From the NCBI GenBank assembly GCA_910589415.1, contig OU342632.1:42955341-43019340 (forward strand): 64,000 nt of DNA. Direction: 5' to 3'. Under the pieces are notes generated by a model. That model was not told the DNA's origin. It made no database searches and saw only the letters and a list, made by a program, of their open reading frames with translations. Shown here piece after piece: positions 1 through 11,530 of the stretch. The DNA is from Malachius bipustulatus. Lineage: Eukaryota > Arthropoda > Insecta > Coleoptera > Melyridae. Position 1 is the first letter of the stretch; every line of letters begins with the position of its first letter. Both the position numbers and the translations under genes were made by a program.

Positions 1-374
1 CGAAGTCCAAAGCCCCTCAGTCCGTTCTAAGTAGGAACGATCTTGTGTATAATGTGATTCTACACTTGTATGGAGGCCAACTATGTATATTGGTGGGCAT
101 GGAAGTAGTCGGACCTATAGAATAAGTAGAGGTTACTAACAATCAGCCATGTTTTAAGGAGGATGCTCTTCTTTGGAGAGAGTGGGGGAGCTTCAGATAT
201 TTAGGTGCAAAACTCCAAGCTTGCTAGTTATATATTAAAGAAAAAAAAAAGCTAAAATATTTCATGATGTTTCTCAAGCCAGCATATAGTAGAGGCTTCT
301 ACAGGCTGCTCATGACATATGGAGACATTGCAATGTATCTAAAAACAAAACAAACGTTGATGAAAGCTGTTCAT
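1..374. other. no recognised feature
   Basis: AT-rich sequence with a poly-A run near 240-250. I see no coding frame or repeat structure that I can support. Confidence 0.5.
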
Positions 375-1012
375 CTGGAAGGGGGACATTAGATTATACA
401 AAACCCGACCAACCCACCCCCACCCCCTTGGTTTGGGGGACAGCCAGTATTTGAAATCTTAGATTTAAAAACCCGCTCTTTTTATTGCAGATTTGAATGT
501 TATGGAGGAAAACACGTAGGAAGTTGCTCCCCCCTTATCCCCCCATGCAGCTGGTGCTGGAGGTGAATTTGAAATTTTGATCAAGAACCCTATTTGTATT
601 ATTGGAGGTTCGGATTTACAATTAACAATACGCAACGTATTGATGTAGCATTTTTTTAGATTCATTAAAGATGGCGCTGTAATCGACGAAATCATAAATT
701 TGTTTTTCGAAATTTCTTAATACTTAAATTGAATAATCCATGATTTGAGAAACAGTTTTAAGACGAATGCGACGTATTTTTAGCCATAAAATCCGAATAG
801 TATACGATAAAAATTAGGGTTCCAAGCAATAATTTCAAATTAACCCCCCCCCCTGCATGAATAGGGAACGGGGAAGCAATTGTTTTCGCTAGTAAAATTC
901 GAATCTGAAATAAAAAAAACGGTTCTCATTTAAGATTTACAAGTTGCTGTCCCCCACCCCCCAGGAGGGGTAGGCTGGTCGGGTTTTATATCATTGGTTG
1001 TCTCCTTTCCAG
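375..1012. mobile_element. MITE-like element with G/C-tract inverted ends
   Basis: The two ends are imperfect inverted repeats of about 95-105 bp (375-480 and 917-1012). Each begins CTGGAAgGG, then has AAAACCCGACC about 25-30 bases in, then a long C tract, then GGGGGACAGC, followed by a diverging tail around AAATCTTA. The interior is AT-rich and contains no transposase. The pairing may extend a few bases beyond both ends (GTTC next to the outer edge). This structure fits a non-autonomous DNA transposon. I cannot assign the superfamily and do not see an unambiguous target duplication. Confidence 0.6.
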
Positions 1013-1730
1013 GAGAACAAATTTCATTACTCACTTTTTATGATCTGATGCATAGGTAGTTTTGGATATATTTCAATGTCTTTAGATAAAATGAACAGCC
1101 TGTGTAAAAAACCTTCCAGTTGCTCACACGGGGTTTATTTAGAGAGCGACGTGACCATCATTCAGTACACTCAATTTTTTCTTTAAATATTGGGGATGTT
1201 TTTTCACGTTTCTACAAATCTAGACAACCTATATTTTGTATCATAAGGCGGCTTTGCTAATTGCGAGTGCTGCTTTAACCAGTACTGCTAATAACGGTAA
1301 ATATGGGACTCTCGCTACTGGTTCCTTCTCCCTGGGAGGATGAGAAAGAAGAACCCATTAAAACTTATTGTCAGGACTGTTTTCCGTTTTTCTCCTTTTC
1401 TCTATTCTCTTTACTAGGAAGATTATAAAGAGATTTTATAAAGCATACACATACCTATTATGTAAAAATATACGAGGACCAATATAATATTAGTACTGAG
1501 GTTTTTTCATTATTAAATTATAGAAGGATGCGGATAATTTCTCATCAGTTAAACATTGGGTATAATAATTAACAGGACGACCAACTCACGAAACTAAGTC
1601 AGATAATATACATCCCACCACAATATGAGTAGTATTTCATAAACATCAAATTCCCCAGTAGCTACCAGAATTCCTACAACTCCAACAAACCTGTCAGTAA
1701 GTGAATTCAATAAGCCAGGCACCTGTACAA
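1013..1730. other. no recognised feature
   Basis: AT-rich, with stop codons throughout all frames. Nothing identifiable. Confidence 0.5.
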
Positions 1731-2449
1731 TACCGGGCAGCATTCTCCAGGGGCACTTGTTGCGTTCTTGCACCCGGTTAGGATATAAGAGTACGCCGGT
1801 TAGGCTATAGCCTGGTCAGGCCGTTGGTTGATGTCGTCAGGGCTCCAGTTCGCGGTTAAGTGTGGGGGTTTGATCGATTGCCAGCCGCAGGTCAGGTAAG
1901 TCCCTCGCGCTGGCATTTCAGTGGCCTCTCTAATCGACGGTTAATAAGGTTTTACCATCGGGTATTCCACATGAGTATTCCGTTCATCTATTCCTGTGGT
2001 TGGAGAGTAATATTTTAAACTTTTCAGCAGTATAATGTATTCCATAATATTCGAGCAATCAAATTTCTGGAATATAATCATTGTAATAAACCTCAACTTT
2101 GCGGTGATGAAAATCAATTCCCAGTCTGGTTATCGTGGAATATGAGCCAGAAACATTACAACTCGATATTATAGTTCCAGGAATAATATTTTGATGTACT
2201 GATGGTAACTTAAATTATCTCTAGAACGGGGAAACTTTGTTTGGTTTCAGGTTCAATCAAGAGGAGGTTGGAAATAACTTTCTACCTATTTATTTTCAAT
2301 GAAGGTAAAATCTACATTAATATAATATTTTCGCCGGTTTGCTCTGGTTAAGTAGTGCGTACTCTTATAAAATGCTGGCTTTTGCTTGGTCCCGTTCGAT
2401 ATCTCTCCTGATCGGCTCGCCTGGAATTGGCCGTGGTATTCGATGATTA
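1731..2449. other. GC-richer segment of unknown origin
   Basis: The part from about 1735 to 1960 is clearly richer in G+C than its surroundings and contains a perfect-looking splice donor on the plus strand (TCAG followed by GTAAGT near 1893-1902). No long open frame accompanies it. A motif reading ATAAGAGTACGC near 1786 recurs in the opposite orientation near 2360, so this and the next segment may be pieces of one old transposable element. That is inference. Confidence 0.25.
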
Positions 2450-2872
2450 TTAAGAGATATCGCTTCGTGCGGTCGGCGCTGTGCTAACTCCTTTGTTGAT
2501 TTCGCATTCCTTGATCCACTGAGCCAGCGTGCGAACCTCTGCTTCTGTCATGAAGCTGACGATCTGTCTCCGTGTGTCCTGTTCCTGTTTGATCAGTTCG
2601 CTGGTAGACGGGGATGTTGCCGCTCCTATTTGACTCTCAAGGCAAGTCAAATGGAAGGATTCGTTGATCAGATCTTGTCTCAATATAACGATAGCTTGAA
2701 AACTGGGGATGATTTTTCGCGCAGAGTTGAATGCACTCTTGGTGGCGATAATTCATGCACCTAGGTTGTCCTGCTCCTCTGAAGGCTCAATAATACACCT
2801 ATCATTGGAAGCAAATGCTCGCTGCATGGTTAGTTCCCGGCTCGCTTTTCCCTGATCGGCTGATGGACTCAT
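2450..2872 (-). pseudogene. broken short reading frames downstream of a promoter-like site, unrecognised
   Basis: The first ATG after the promoter-like site lies at 2872 and opens a 39-codon frame that ends at 2753. A second frame, offset from the first, covers 2683-2450. It has no ATG and would start only at a TTG. It encodes a hydrophilic, acidic and coiled-coil-leaning peptide (residues such as TEAEVRTLAQWIKECE). The codon composition looks coding-like and the two pieces could be one frame broken by an indel. I do not recognise a family. A retroelement gag or ORF1 remnant is possible but not shown. Confidence 0.25.
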
Positions 2873-2963
2873 GGAGTAAATTCACCGCGGGGCGTCTACT
2901 ACTGCGAGGCTCAATGCACCTTGCAGGAGTGGAATATTAATTGGTCAATTCCCAACTAAATAC

Positions 2964-2995
2964 TGCCAGTCTTTCAGACGTGCTCCACTTATATA
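2964..2995 (-). promoter_or_regulatory. TATA box plus initiator-like core promoter
   Basis: On the minus strand TATATAAG starts at 2995, and a GCAGTA initiator-like motif places an A at 2964, 31 bases downstream. This is the canonical spacing of a metazoan TATA/Inr core promoter. The site lies in a GC-richer segment just upstream of the broken frames at 2872-2450, so it may be the promoter of an old transposable element. Chance occurrence cannot be excluded. Confidence 0.35.
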
Positions 2996-3010
2996 GCTGC
3001 GGCGGGAGTG

Positions 3011-5905
3011 ATAGCGCCTTTCTGCTCTAAATTATTGATAAACTAAAATTTAACTGTCTCTAATAAATGAAAGCCTTGGATTTCGTTACAGAATTATCAA
3101 GCAATTCTAGTGCATCATCAGCAATAGCATTTTGTGTGCTAGTTTAACAAATGTTTCTACCAGAAAAGAAATCGAAAAAGCACATTGATCGACCGCGCAC
3201 TATTTATTGGCCAGGCCGCGATGGCTGGGTCACCCAAAATTCATACACGACAATCGAACGCGACGAGGACTTATTTTTGTTTAAAACAGTCGATCAGTGA
3301 AGTTGTCATGTAGTAGTGATGAAAAAATGATGAAGTTTTGTACTGGATCTGCTGTACTGGCCACTGTGTAGTATAACGGTCGTGAGAGGTGACTCCTTGA
3401 ATTGAAAGTGAGAAACGGGAAATGACAGCATGAGAAGTTTGACATTAAATTATATTTAATAGAATACTTGCCGCCCATTCTTGTAGGAAATTTCTCAGGC
3501 AGCTATTGCTTCTTTCCAGTTTGGCAGTCAGTATGTTGATCATCTCGTTACGAAGGTTGTTTTTCAAGGCTGTTAAGGTTGCGGAACTGTACGATGATCA
3601 CAATGGAATCCCTTCTGTACTAGAGATCAGCCCTCATCCTTAGAAGATTTATATTACTCGTAAAAGGCTCATTGAAATTCTCAATGTGTTCGCCGTGACT
3701 CCATTCTGCTGAAATCGTACTTTGCTTTGCGTCCATGCTCCCACAGCTACAGAAATTATTCTCAATCATTGCAACATAACGCCGTAAATTCACGTAAAAA
3801 GTGTGATTTTATTTTGTATTTTTTTTTTGGCGTGCCTTTCTCATGAAAAGGCACACCAAAGTATGACTCTCTTCGAATTACATAGCCTCCGATTAACATA
3901 CCTGAAATTGATATCGCTCCGGTAGCGCATTTTTTCATTCTGGGCACTTCCGGAGCAGAATCCTGAGAGGGTGAAAACGTCATTGAAAAAAAAACATCAT
4001 GAGGTAAAGTGTCAAGCAATGTTGCTGCAGATCTGATAAGCGAAAGAGAGCGGCATGTTTCCAGGTCTATGAAATCGTATAAAATGGATTTTTGAGCTAC
4101 CATGACTTCCAGCCGCCCCGATGAAGGTCTTCACCCAAGACAAAATCTAATTTCTGCCAGGAGTAGCATCTTGAGGGGATGTTTCGTAAAATGTGAAAGA
4201 ATAGCAGGCTGCACTGTGATGATCGAATGACCTCATACAAAATAACTTTCTACGACAAAAGTAAGTGGTATTGATCAGAGCATTTTCATGCTTGGTTGAC
4301 AGTCAAGTAAAAATTTCTCTACCTATGTTACCTTTTGAGATAATAAATTCCAACCTCATAACTACTTCCACGTCCTATCCAAAATACTAAGCTCCTCTGT
4401 TGCTTCCTTCATAATGGACAAATGGAAGAGGTGATAGGTAACAATTTTTCATCAAATATCATACTACGTCATCGTGCACTCAGTGTAAACTGCCTTCATA
4501 TAAATTAATCCTGAATTATCTTCAATGGTTACTGAACCCTGTTCCTCGAAAGATGAAGTTCTTACTTTCTGATCCTAAAGCTGATTTCAACTTGTCTAAT
4601 AACAGGCGATCTTTGCGAGGAACATAAATTTTTTTTCGGTGGCATTTTAATGGAAAACATCAAGCGCATATTCTTCAAGGGTAGAATCTAGAACATTTGT
4701 TTCTCCAAGGCGGCATGTCAAAAAATTCATGAAGTGTGAATTCTATTATGTAAATAATATTCTAACAGGAATAATAAAATCATTTCGCCTAAAGTGACAT
4801 TGTAAGTAAATACCGGTTTTTATTTATTATTATCAACTTTGTACTTTGAAAAATTGCTGTGCATGTAGACCCATTGGCTATACATGCTTTGTATAGCGAA
4901 TATTAAATACTATTTGCACGAAAATGATGACCAAAAGCTCGAGGGATAATTCTATATTTGAACAATTTCTGCCACAAGTTTCGACATGTGATGCATTTTT
5001 ATGTACCTAAAATTTTATGTAAACTCCTTTAAACTGCCCTTGATGAATAGGTAATCACCAATAATATTCTGTTTTATGATCAAGTTTCTCTTGTTGCATC
5101 ACGATACAATGTTTCCGAAAAAGCCATTAAAGTAGAACCACTTCTACTGAAATATCACCACTATAAACAATGCTTGCTTTGGAAACATTTTTACATACAT
5201 TACATACATTACAGGAACTTGTGATGACATTTTATTGTTCGAGTAGAATTATCATCCACCTTCAGTTTTTTATTTATCATTTATGGACACCCTATATTGT
5301 GTAAGCTGGGAAAGTTTGCATCAACTTAATTTCGGTGGTAAAGTAGAATTTTGGTTCAGTTTGTTCTTATTGGCACAGTCTAAACCACTTCCTGGCGTTT
5401 GAGATACGCGGTTTCAGGTCGGCCTCGATAGATTAAATTTATAAAGATGAAGAGATAATTGAGTCTCCGTAGATAATGGAGCAATCAAGAAGAAAATTCA
5501 ATTACAATTTCAACAATACACAATTTGATCGGAAAAGTTATATTTTTGTTCCAGTAATTCATCAGACGGGATTAAAACGATCAGGCTTTAAAGTAACCGA
5601 ACACTAAAAAAAAATCTCATCAGATGAGGATGTATATTTAACTTTCCAAGTTTCCCGTGTTGAAATTTAGGAAAATTGCAGGTATTATATTAATAATAGG
5701 TAAACAACAATATTATAGAAGACTTTATAAAGAAGGATGGAACATAGGTACAAAGTTAGTTTGAAAATTATTATTGATTCCCCTAGTTCGAGGCTAGTTA
5801 GGCTTCTTAAAAGCATTTGTATTGTTCATAAGAAATCGAAATTGCAAATCGTAAATCTTCCAGTTTTTGTGATCTCCAAATAACAAAAACCAGGAGTCTT
5901 GGCGC
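3011..5905. other. no recognised gene; one unassigned 113-codon frame
   Basis: Mostly AT-rich. The only longer frame is 4103-3762 on the minus strand, 113 codons from an ATG. It has no domain I recognise and no clear coding signature, so I do not call it a gene. A short hairpin (GGCGTGCCTTT and its near-complement) lies at 3829-3860. Nothing else is identifiable. Confidence 0.4.
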
Positions 5906-6104
5906 TTGATTAACCACGAAAGATGTATTGCTAAGAGGAGAATTGCATGTTCTGTTTACGTGGAGATAATAATTAATTTTTCATCACCAGCTCAACACAT
6001 TTTAGACACTTCACCACCAAAGTCTCCATCACACTCTGGTAGATTCAGTTCAACGGTCAAAAAAGGAACAGAAAAAGGAAAATGGCGGAAAAAAGACAGA
6101 TAAT

Positions 6105-8110
6105 TTTAATGTGCGACAATTCGACGGAAATGCATCTTCTAACTGGGAATTCAGAGAATAATTGTTACTAGAACAGCACAAAGTTTTGTATGTGCTTTCG
6201 AAGCCAAAGTCTGAATATAAACCCAAACTGATCGGTTTAAAAAATGGAATAAATCTGATGTAAAAGCTAGAGCGATAATTCTATAATAATTGTACAGTGT
6301 CTATCAGAGAGTATTTTGGAATCTGTAAAAGCAAAACTGACTGCAGAGATTATGGTAATTCTTGGAGATTGTTTTGCAAAAAAGGGAATATCATCTTAAG
6401 CAATGGTGAAGAAAAAACTGACAAATTTAATACACTAAGGGAACACCATTAAGCAATTTTTTTCACCAAATTTGATAACACAATCTGCGAATTAAGGACG
6501 ACAGCAGGAGGAAAAACCGACGACTGCGAACTCATATTGCAGCTACTCTCATCAATGCCTTTGACGAGTCTTTCCAGAATGTTACAACTGCTATTATTGG
6601 TGTTATGTTCTGCCGAAGTCATAATTCAAATCAAATAGATTTTGTCGGAAACAAATTGCTTTTGGAGGAAGCGTTGCAGAAAAATTTTGCAGAAAGAAAA
6701 AGAAAATCCGAATATGGCATTATGTCTAAAAATTCCATACAAAGCGCAGACTGGAGAAAATCTAGCGGAATATATAAAGCAGCTACAAGTCGAAGTTCAA
6801 GCTCAAGGAATGGTAATGTGGTAAAATTTACATGCAAGTGTCATTTATTTGACACTGAGTTAGTCCCAAGCGATCTGATTGTCCAATCAATAGAAACAGA
6901 AGAGGTGGTTATCGTGGAAATTTTGGACGAGGGATTTTTGCATGAAACTATAAAAACAAATGATGATGAACATAAATCTCATTTTTATCAACTCGAAGTT
7001 CGTTATCTGTAGCAAATGAAGGTAGTATAAGTTTTGTAATGGATAATGGAAGTAAGAGAGGCTACTGCTAAGAATGCATGAAGGCAGTAAATAGATTGAG
7101 CATAAAATAAATGTGGCAAAAGAAGGTGAGACAATAATGGAAACGACACAAGTAAATCTTGAGGTAGAAACAGAAACTGGAAGGCAAATTACCATAAAGG
7201 ATGTATGGGATTATGAGACTTCACTTTATAATTTTCTGTCGATGAGGAAATTGGAGGGAAACGGACTGGAAGTAGATTTCAGCAATGGAGATGCGAGCTC
7301 ATGAAAAAAAAAATGTGTGTGGAGGGAAAGTTAAAAGAAAAACTTTACTTGGTTTATTTTAAATTAAAAGTATGTGCAAATTTGACAAGTGAGGAAGAAA
7401 CAATGCTAAAGCATAGAAGAATGGGACACCCGTAAAAATTTCCAGCTCCAGGTATATGCGAAGTGTGTGTGAAGACTAAACAAACAAAAATTCCTTATGA
7501 AGACCTCTCTTGAGAATAAAAGCAACAAACACATTTTTCGATTTTTTTATTATTTAAGATTTAAGATTATATATTTTGTGATCAAAAAGGGATAAAAATT
7601 CAATATACGGTAGCATACAATCCTCAACAAAATGAGAGAAAAAAAAAACAAAAAGAATCACAAAACACCAGCAGAAATAGTGAGAAACCAGATTTTGGAG
7701 GAATAAAATTGTTTCAATGTTATGCATACAATTTAATTCCAAAAGGGATGAGAAAGTCTAAATCAGACCCAAGATCAGAAATAATGAGATCAGAGTAATG
7801 GGTGTTGATTGTGAAACCAAAATGAATGAAAGATTGTACATGGACGGAATATTATCTTTGACGAAATAAGATACTAAGAGAAAACCAATTACAAGTGAGA
7901 GTGGAAAAAAAACAAAAAATGACCAAAAACTGATCGAAAAGAAGCAGAAAAGTGAAGAAGAGTTGGAAAATGATGAAAAAATGGGAAGAGAGATAAATGT
8001 GAAGGAAAGTCGAACGAGGGAAAGCTCTATGGAAATGAGCGTGCCAAGATATTTACATGATTATGAACAAGAAGACGAAATGAACCTCCTGTACAACAAT
8101 TACAGTGTTC
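6105..8110 (+). pseudogene. decayed Ty1/copia retrotransposon (gag, protease, integrase remnants)
   Basis: Frame-by-frame reading shows copia-type protein remnants in the normal order. Gag starts near 6115 (QFDGNASSNWEF). It continues with KKWNKSDVKARAI near 6235, then CLSESILESVKAKLTAEIM near 6300. Near 6455 is FTKFDNTICELRTTAGGK, and near 6640 FVGNKLLLEEALQ. A protease-region remnant (FVMDNGS) lies near 7030. It is followed by ETETGRQITIKDV and LSMRKLEGNGLEV near 7160-7275, the segment before the integrase zinc finger. HRRMGHP and GICEVCVKTKQTKIPYED follow at 7405-7505, matching the GAG-pre-integrase domain. Near 8020-8100 SVPRYLHDYEQEDEMN resembles the linker before the reverse transcriptase. 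Stops and frameshifts are frequent and the RT/RNase H part is not recognisable, so the copy is dead. I found no LTRs. Confidence 0.75.
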
Positions 8111-8481
8111 ATATTTCTACCTCTGTTTAACATCATAGAGAAGCTGATTCGTTGTTTCAATAAATCTAGAAAAGAAATTTATTGATGAGAAGGTGCATTG
8201 ATGGGAAAAAAATGAGAAAGTCACTTTTAAATTATTTATGTTTAAAGGCTCTTGAAGTAAATATTCTCCAGTCTGAAATGTCTGATAAAATCCTCCAGGA
8301 AGATATGTGATCATGTGCGCTATCAAAAGCTGCACTGGCTTGAGCTATTGCGTAGTTCTGCAGGGAATGTTATCTTTCTGGTACAGATATTATTGAAGCA
8401 GAAAGAAGTTATTGAAATTGTTGGCTGGTGTAAACTCAACTGTAGGGGTTTGTGCGCTGGTTTTCTGGTATTTTTCGTTTA
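8111..8481. other. probable continuation of the copia relic, not recognisable
   Basis: This stretch follows the last recognisable copia segment and should hold reverse transcriptase if the element were collinear. I cannot identify RT motifs in any frame. It ends at the foldback element. Confidence 0.3.
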
Positions 8482-9478
8482 TACAGGGTGTCCGGTAAGT
8501 ACCTCCTAATCTCTCGGGAGCATACAGGGGAGGTCAAAATAAACCTAGTCTGTCATAAAAAAAAATTTCCCAAAGTGTCCTCGAACGGAGATATGGAGCC
8601 CAAAAAGGGTGCCCCGCAATTTACTTTTTTGACTCTAACTTTTGAACCGACCTGTATAATTGGATGGAATTTAAACACTTTATAGAGGCCGCACAGAGAG
8701 CCATCAGGCCATATTAAAGTCGATGTTTGACGTCGTCAGGGAAGTCAGGAACGGACTTACCATCACACTCATTGTGTCAAAATTTTGACAGGTGTCACTT
8801 TACAGAGCTAAAAACTATTTTTTTGAATAGTCTAATATTTCATCTTTAAAAAAGGTGCTCTTAATTTATTTCGGTAAAACTGACGGTTTTCGAGATAAAT
8901 CGGTTTTAAGGTATGCGAAACACTCAAAATTTACTAATGCTAAACACAAACAGGTAAAAATCAGGTTTTTGTTGATAAACCTACCTCCTACATAATGGAT
9001 TGCTATTGACGAAACTTGATCAAAATTCGCATAAAAGTCGATTTATCTTGAGAACCGCTAGTTTTATCGAAATAAGTTAAGAGTACCTTTTGTGAAGATG
9101 AATGACCAGCGTATTTAAAAAATAAGTTTTCAGCTCTGTATAATGACACCTGTCAAAACTTTGACACAATGAGTGTGATGGTAAGTCCGTTCCTGACTTC
9201 CTTTAGGACGTCAAACATCCACTCTGATATGGCTTAATGAGTCTTTATGGCCTCTATAAAAAAATTAAAATTTCATCAAATTATACAGGTCGGTTCAAAA
9301 GTTAGAGCCAAAAAAGTAAATCTTAGGGTACCATTTTGGGACTCTGTATCTCCGTTTAGGGACACTTTAGGAATTTTTAGGAATTTTTAGGAATTTTATT
9401 TTTATGACAGACTAGGTTTATTTTGACCCCCCCTGTATGCTCCCGAGAGATTAGGAGGTACTTACCGGACACCCTGTA
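8482..9478. mobile_element. 997-bp foldback element with TACAGGGTGTCC ends
   Basis: The whole element is an imperfect palindrome. The left end reads TACAGGGTGTCCGGTAAGT and the right end is its complement. Inner blocks repeat in mirror order, for example CTCTCGGGAGCATACAGG, GACAGGTGTCA and TTATCTCGA/TCGAGATAAA. The arms are about 430 bp and nearly meet in the middle near 8970. TA dinucleotides at both termini suit a Tc1/mariner-type TA target. There is no coding capacity, so this is a non-autonomous foldback or MITE. The same terminal motif class recurs at 62,391-63,386 with a different interior. Confidence 0.8.
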
Positions 9479-11099
9479 TTTTATACAGAATATCACAGTA
9501 ACGAGAATATTTCCATACCCTGGTTATACTTCTTGTTGACAGTTTCACGTCGCAACTCTATTTGTATAGCTGAGAGTCTCTGATGTAATAAATAAATTTG
9601 ACCTGTAAACTTTATTTTATAAAAAGTTTGACCTGGTCTTTATTTTCTTTTTTTTTCAACGCGTATCACGTAATTTCGGATTTATTTGTATATGTGGTGG
9701 AATATTCTCATTTCTTGAAATGAAATATTTAACCTGAAGCAATAATTTATTAAGTAAATTGCCCGCTGAGTTTATGCCATTTGGGGTTAACGATGAAGGC
9801 ATCCAAGTTGTCGGAGCAAATCGTGGCTGCATCCGTCATTAAGGTCGTCGTCAATTAAGACTTGATTACTAGATATAATAGGGAAAATGGTTGAAAATTA
9901 GAAGCCCTAGGCAATGCTAATCCACATGGTAGTAAAAATTCCTAAATGTACTTGTTATGTCTTGATTTACCAATTTAATACCTGTAATTAAGTTAGGTAT
10001 ATCTAATAATTTTCTTCCTAATATTGCAAGAATTGTTTATCGTTTATGATCTTGTGATATAGAAAATGATTAGTAAAGTTAATTGATGATGGTTATTGCA
10101 GTAGATTTAAACCAGTGCATTTTTTCACTTCTCAAACTACGTTAATGATTGTAAAATCCTAAAGTCGAGCTTAACAACTTCATTATGCTATAAATGTATC
10201 GTAAAGCTTAAGTGCTATATAATTTTAAGGCGATTAATTAATCATATCCATACTGTGATGCTGTTAATAGTTAAAACGCCATGAAATTTAACTACATAGG
10301 CCGCATTAAAATACGTCATGGATATTAGATGCAGTAGAGGAAATCCCTTAACCGTTTTAATAATGTCACCCTTTAATTATTCCATACCTACCGCATTTCT
10401 TGCCACATAAACGACACAATGTAGTCATTATTCTAGACAACCTTTGTTTCGCTTAGGAATACACTGACGTAGCCTTATAAAGAATACAGTAAACGTTTGC
10501 TTCTAGACAAAAAATTTTCTTGTTAGTTTATTTTGAAACATAGTATCATATTGCATTTAGCGATAAATGTTTTAAAGCCTACATTTTCATATTCTACAAG
10601 TATTTACAACAAAGAGAGCACCAATAAAAAATAACCTGAATACATGCGCCAGCTCGTTTGTGGATCGATTAAGTAGCTCGTTGAAGAGCATGTAAACAAC
10701 ACTCATCTCTGATGAGTATTGTGAAGTCGAGCAGTCGATCTCGTAGCGCCTCTGTCGCGGTCATTTTTGTTTCGTAAACAAAACAACGTGTAAGGGAGTG
10801 TAAGGGGTGACTCAATGTCACCCAAATGACAATCTCACCTGCTCGTGGTATATCCAGCTACATAACTAATGAGGCTCTGTCTACCGAGTGACTGTCGGAA
10901 TAAATAGTCACTAAATAGCTTTTGTTAGCCAACAGCTTTGGGTGGAAGATCTGCTAAGAGATAGGGTACTTAGCCTTGGAGTGAAAAATTATTCCTAAAG
11001 GCGTATGAATCATGAAATGATCAATGGCATGGAAATGCAGCAGGCAACGGGAAACCAGTACAATTGTCATGCTCACAGACCAAGATACAAGTCTTCCTA
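9479..11099. other. no recognised feature
   Basis: AT-rich intergenic-type sequence. A slightly GC-richer patch at 10,640-10,870 has no open frame or repeat structure that I can support. Confidence 0.45.
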
Positions 11100-11109
11100 G
11101 CCAGCCTAA

Positions 11110-11530
11110 GAAATCCCTATAAAATAGCTGCATGGTATGTCAGAAGTTTACATCAGGCGAGAAAAATACACAATCTAGTGAAGAAAATGAGAAGATTATA
11201 CACAAAATATTGGGAATAGTGACAGTCAATGGCCGTATGAAGGGAAGATCATAAATACAAAGACAACAGAAATTAAATATATTACAGACAGTTGACAAAT
11301 ATGACGAAATGAAAGATTTTATGAAGAAAGATGCATTTCTAGATAATGTAATCGAGGCAACTAGAAAACAGGACACAATAATAATGGAGACTTTGATGCG
11401 AATATTGGAGGAGAGAAGGTGGAAGAATGCACGGGAGGGTTCGGACTGGGGGGATATTTATCATTGGTTTCAACTGCTCATACGTTAGTTGGAAGAAAGT
11501 TAATTACGTTACACCCCAGAACCATTTAAA
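11110..11530 (+). pseudogene. LINE endonuclease-domain remnant
   Basis: Pieces of an APE-type endonuclease of a non-LTR retrotransposon are readable in shifting frames. Near 11,121 is IAAWYVRSLHQARKIHNLV, matching the N-terminal W-N-V-R-S-L-Y-Q-A-G-K block of this family. Near 11,290-11,380 is VDKYDEMKDFMKKDAFLDNV. After one frameshift near 11,380 the catalytic-region motif GDFDANIGGE follows, then FGLGGY near 11,440. Stops and shifts make it nonfunctional. The block order and wording resemble insect elements often annotated as craniofacial development protein 2-like endonuclease/RT. No RT part follows. Confidence 0.65.

Noticed and set aside
10705..10735. A second hammerhead-like CTGATGAG
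   Set aside because: No stem II complement and no GAAA follow it at the right place. The same applies to the CTGATGAG complement near 1,540.
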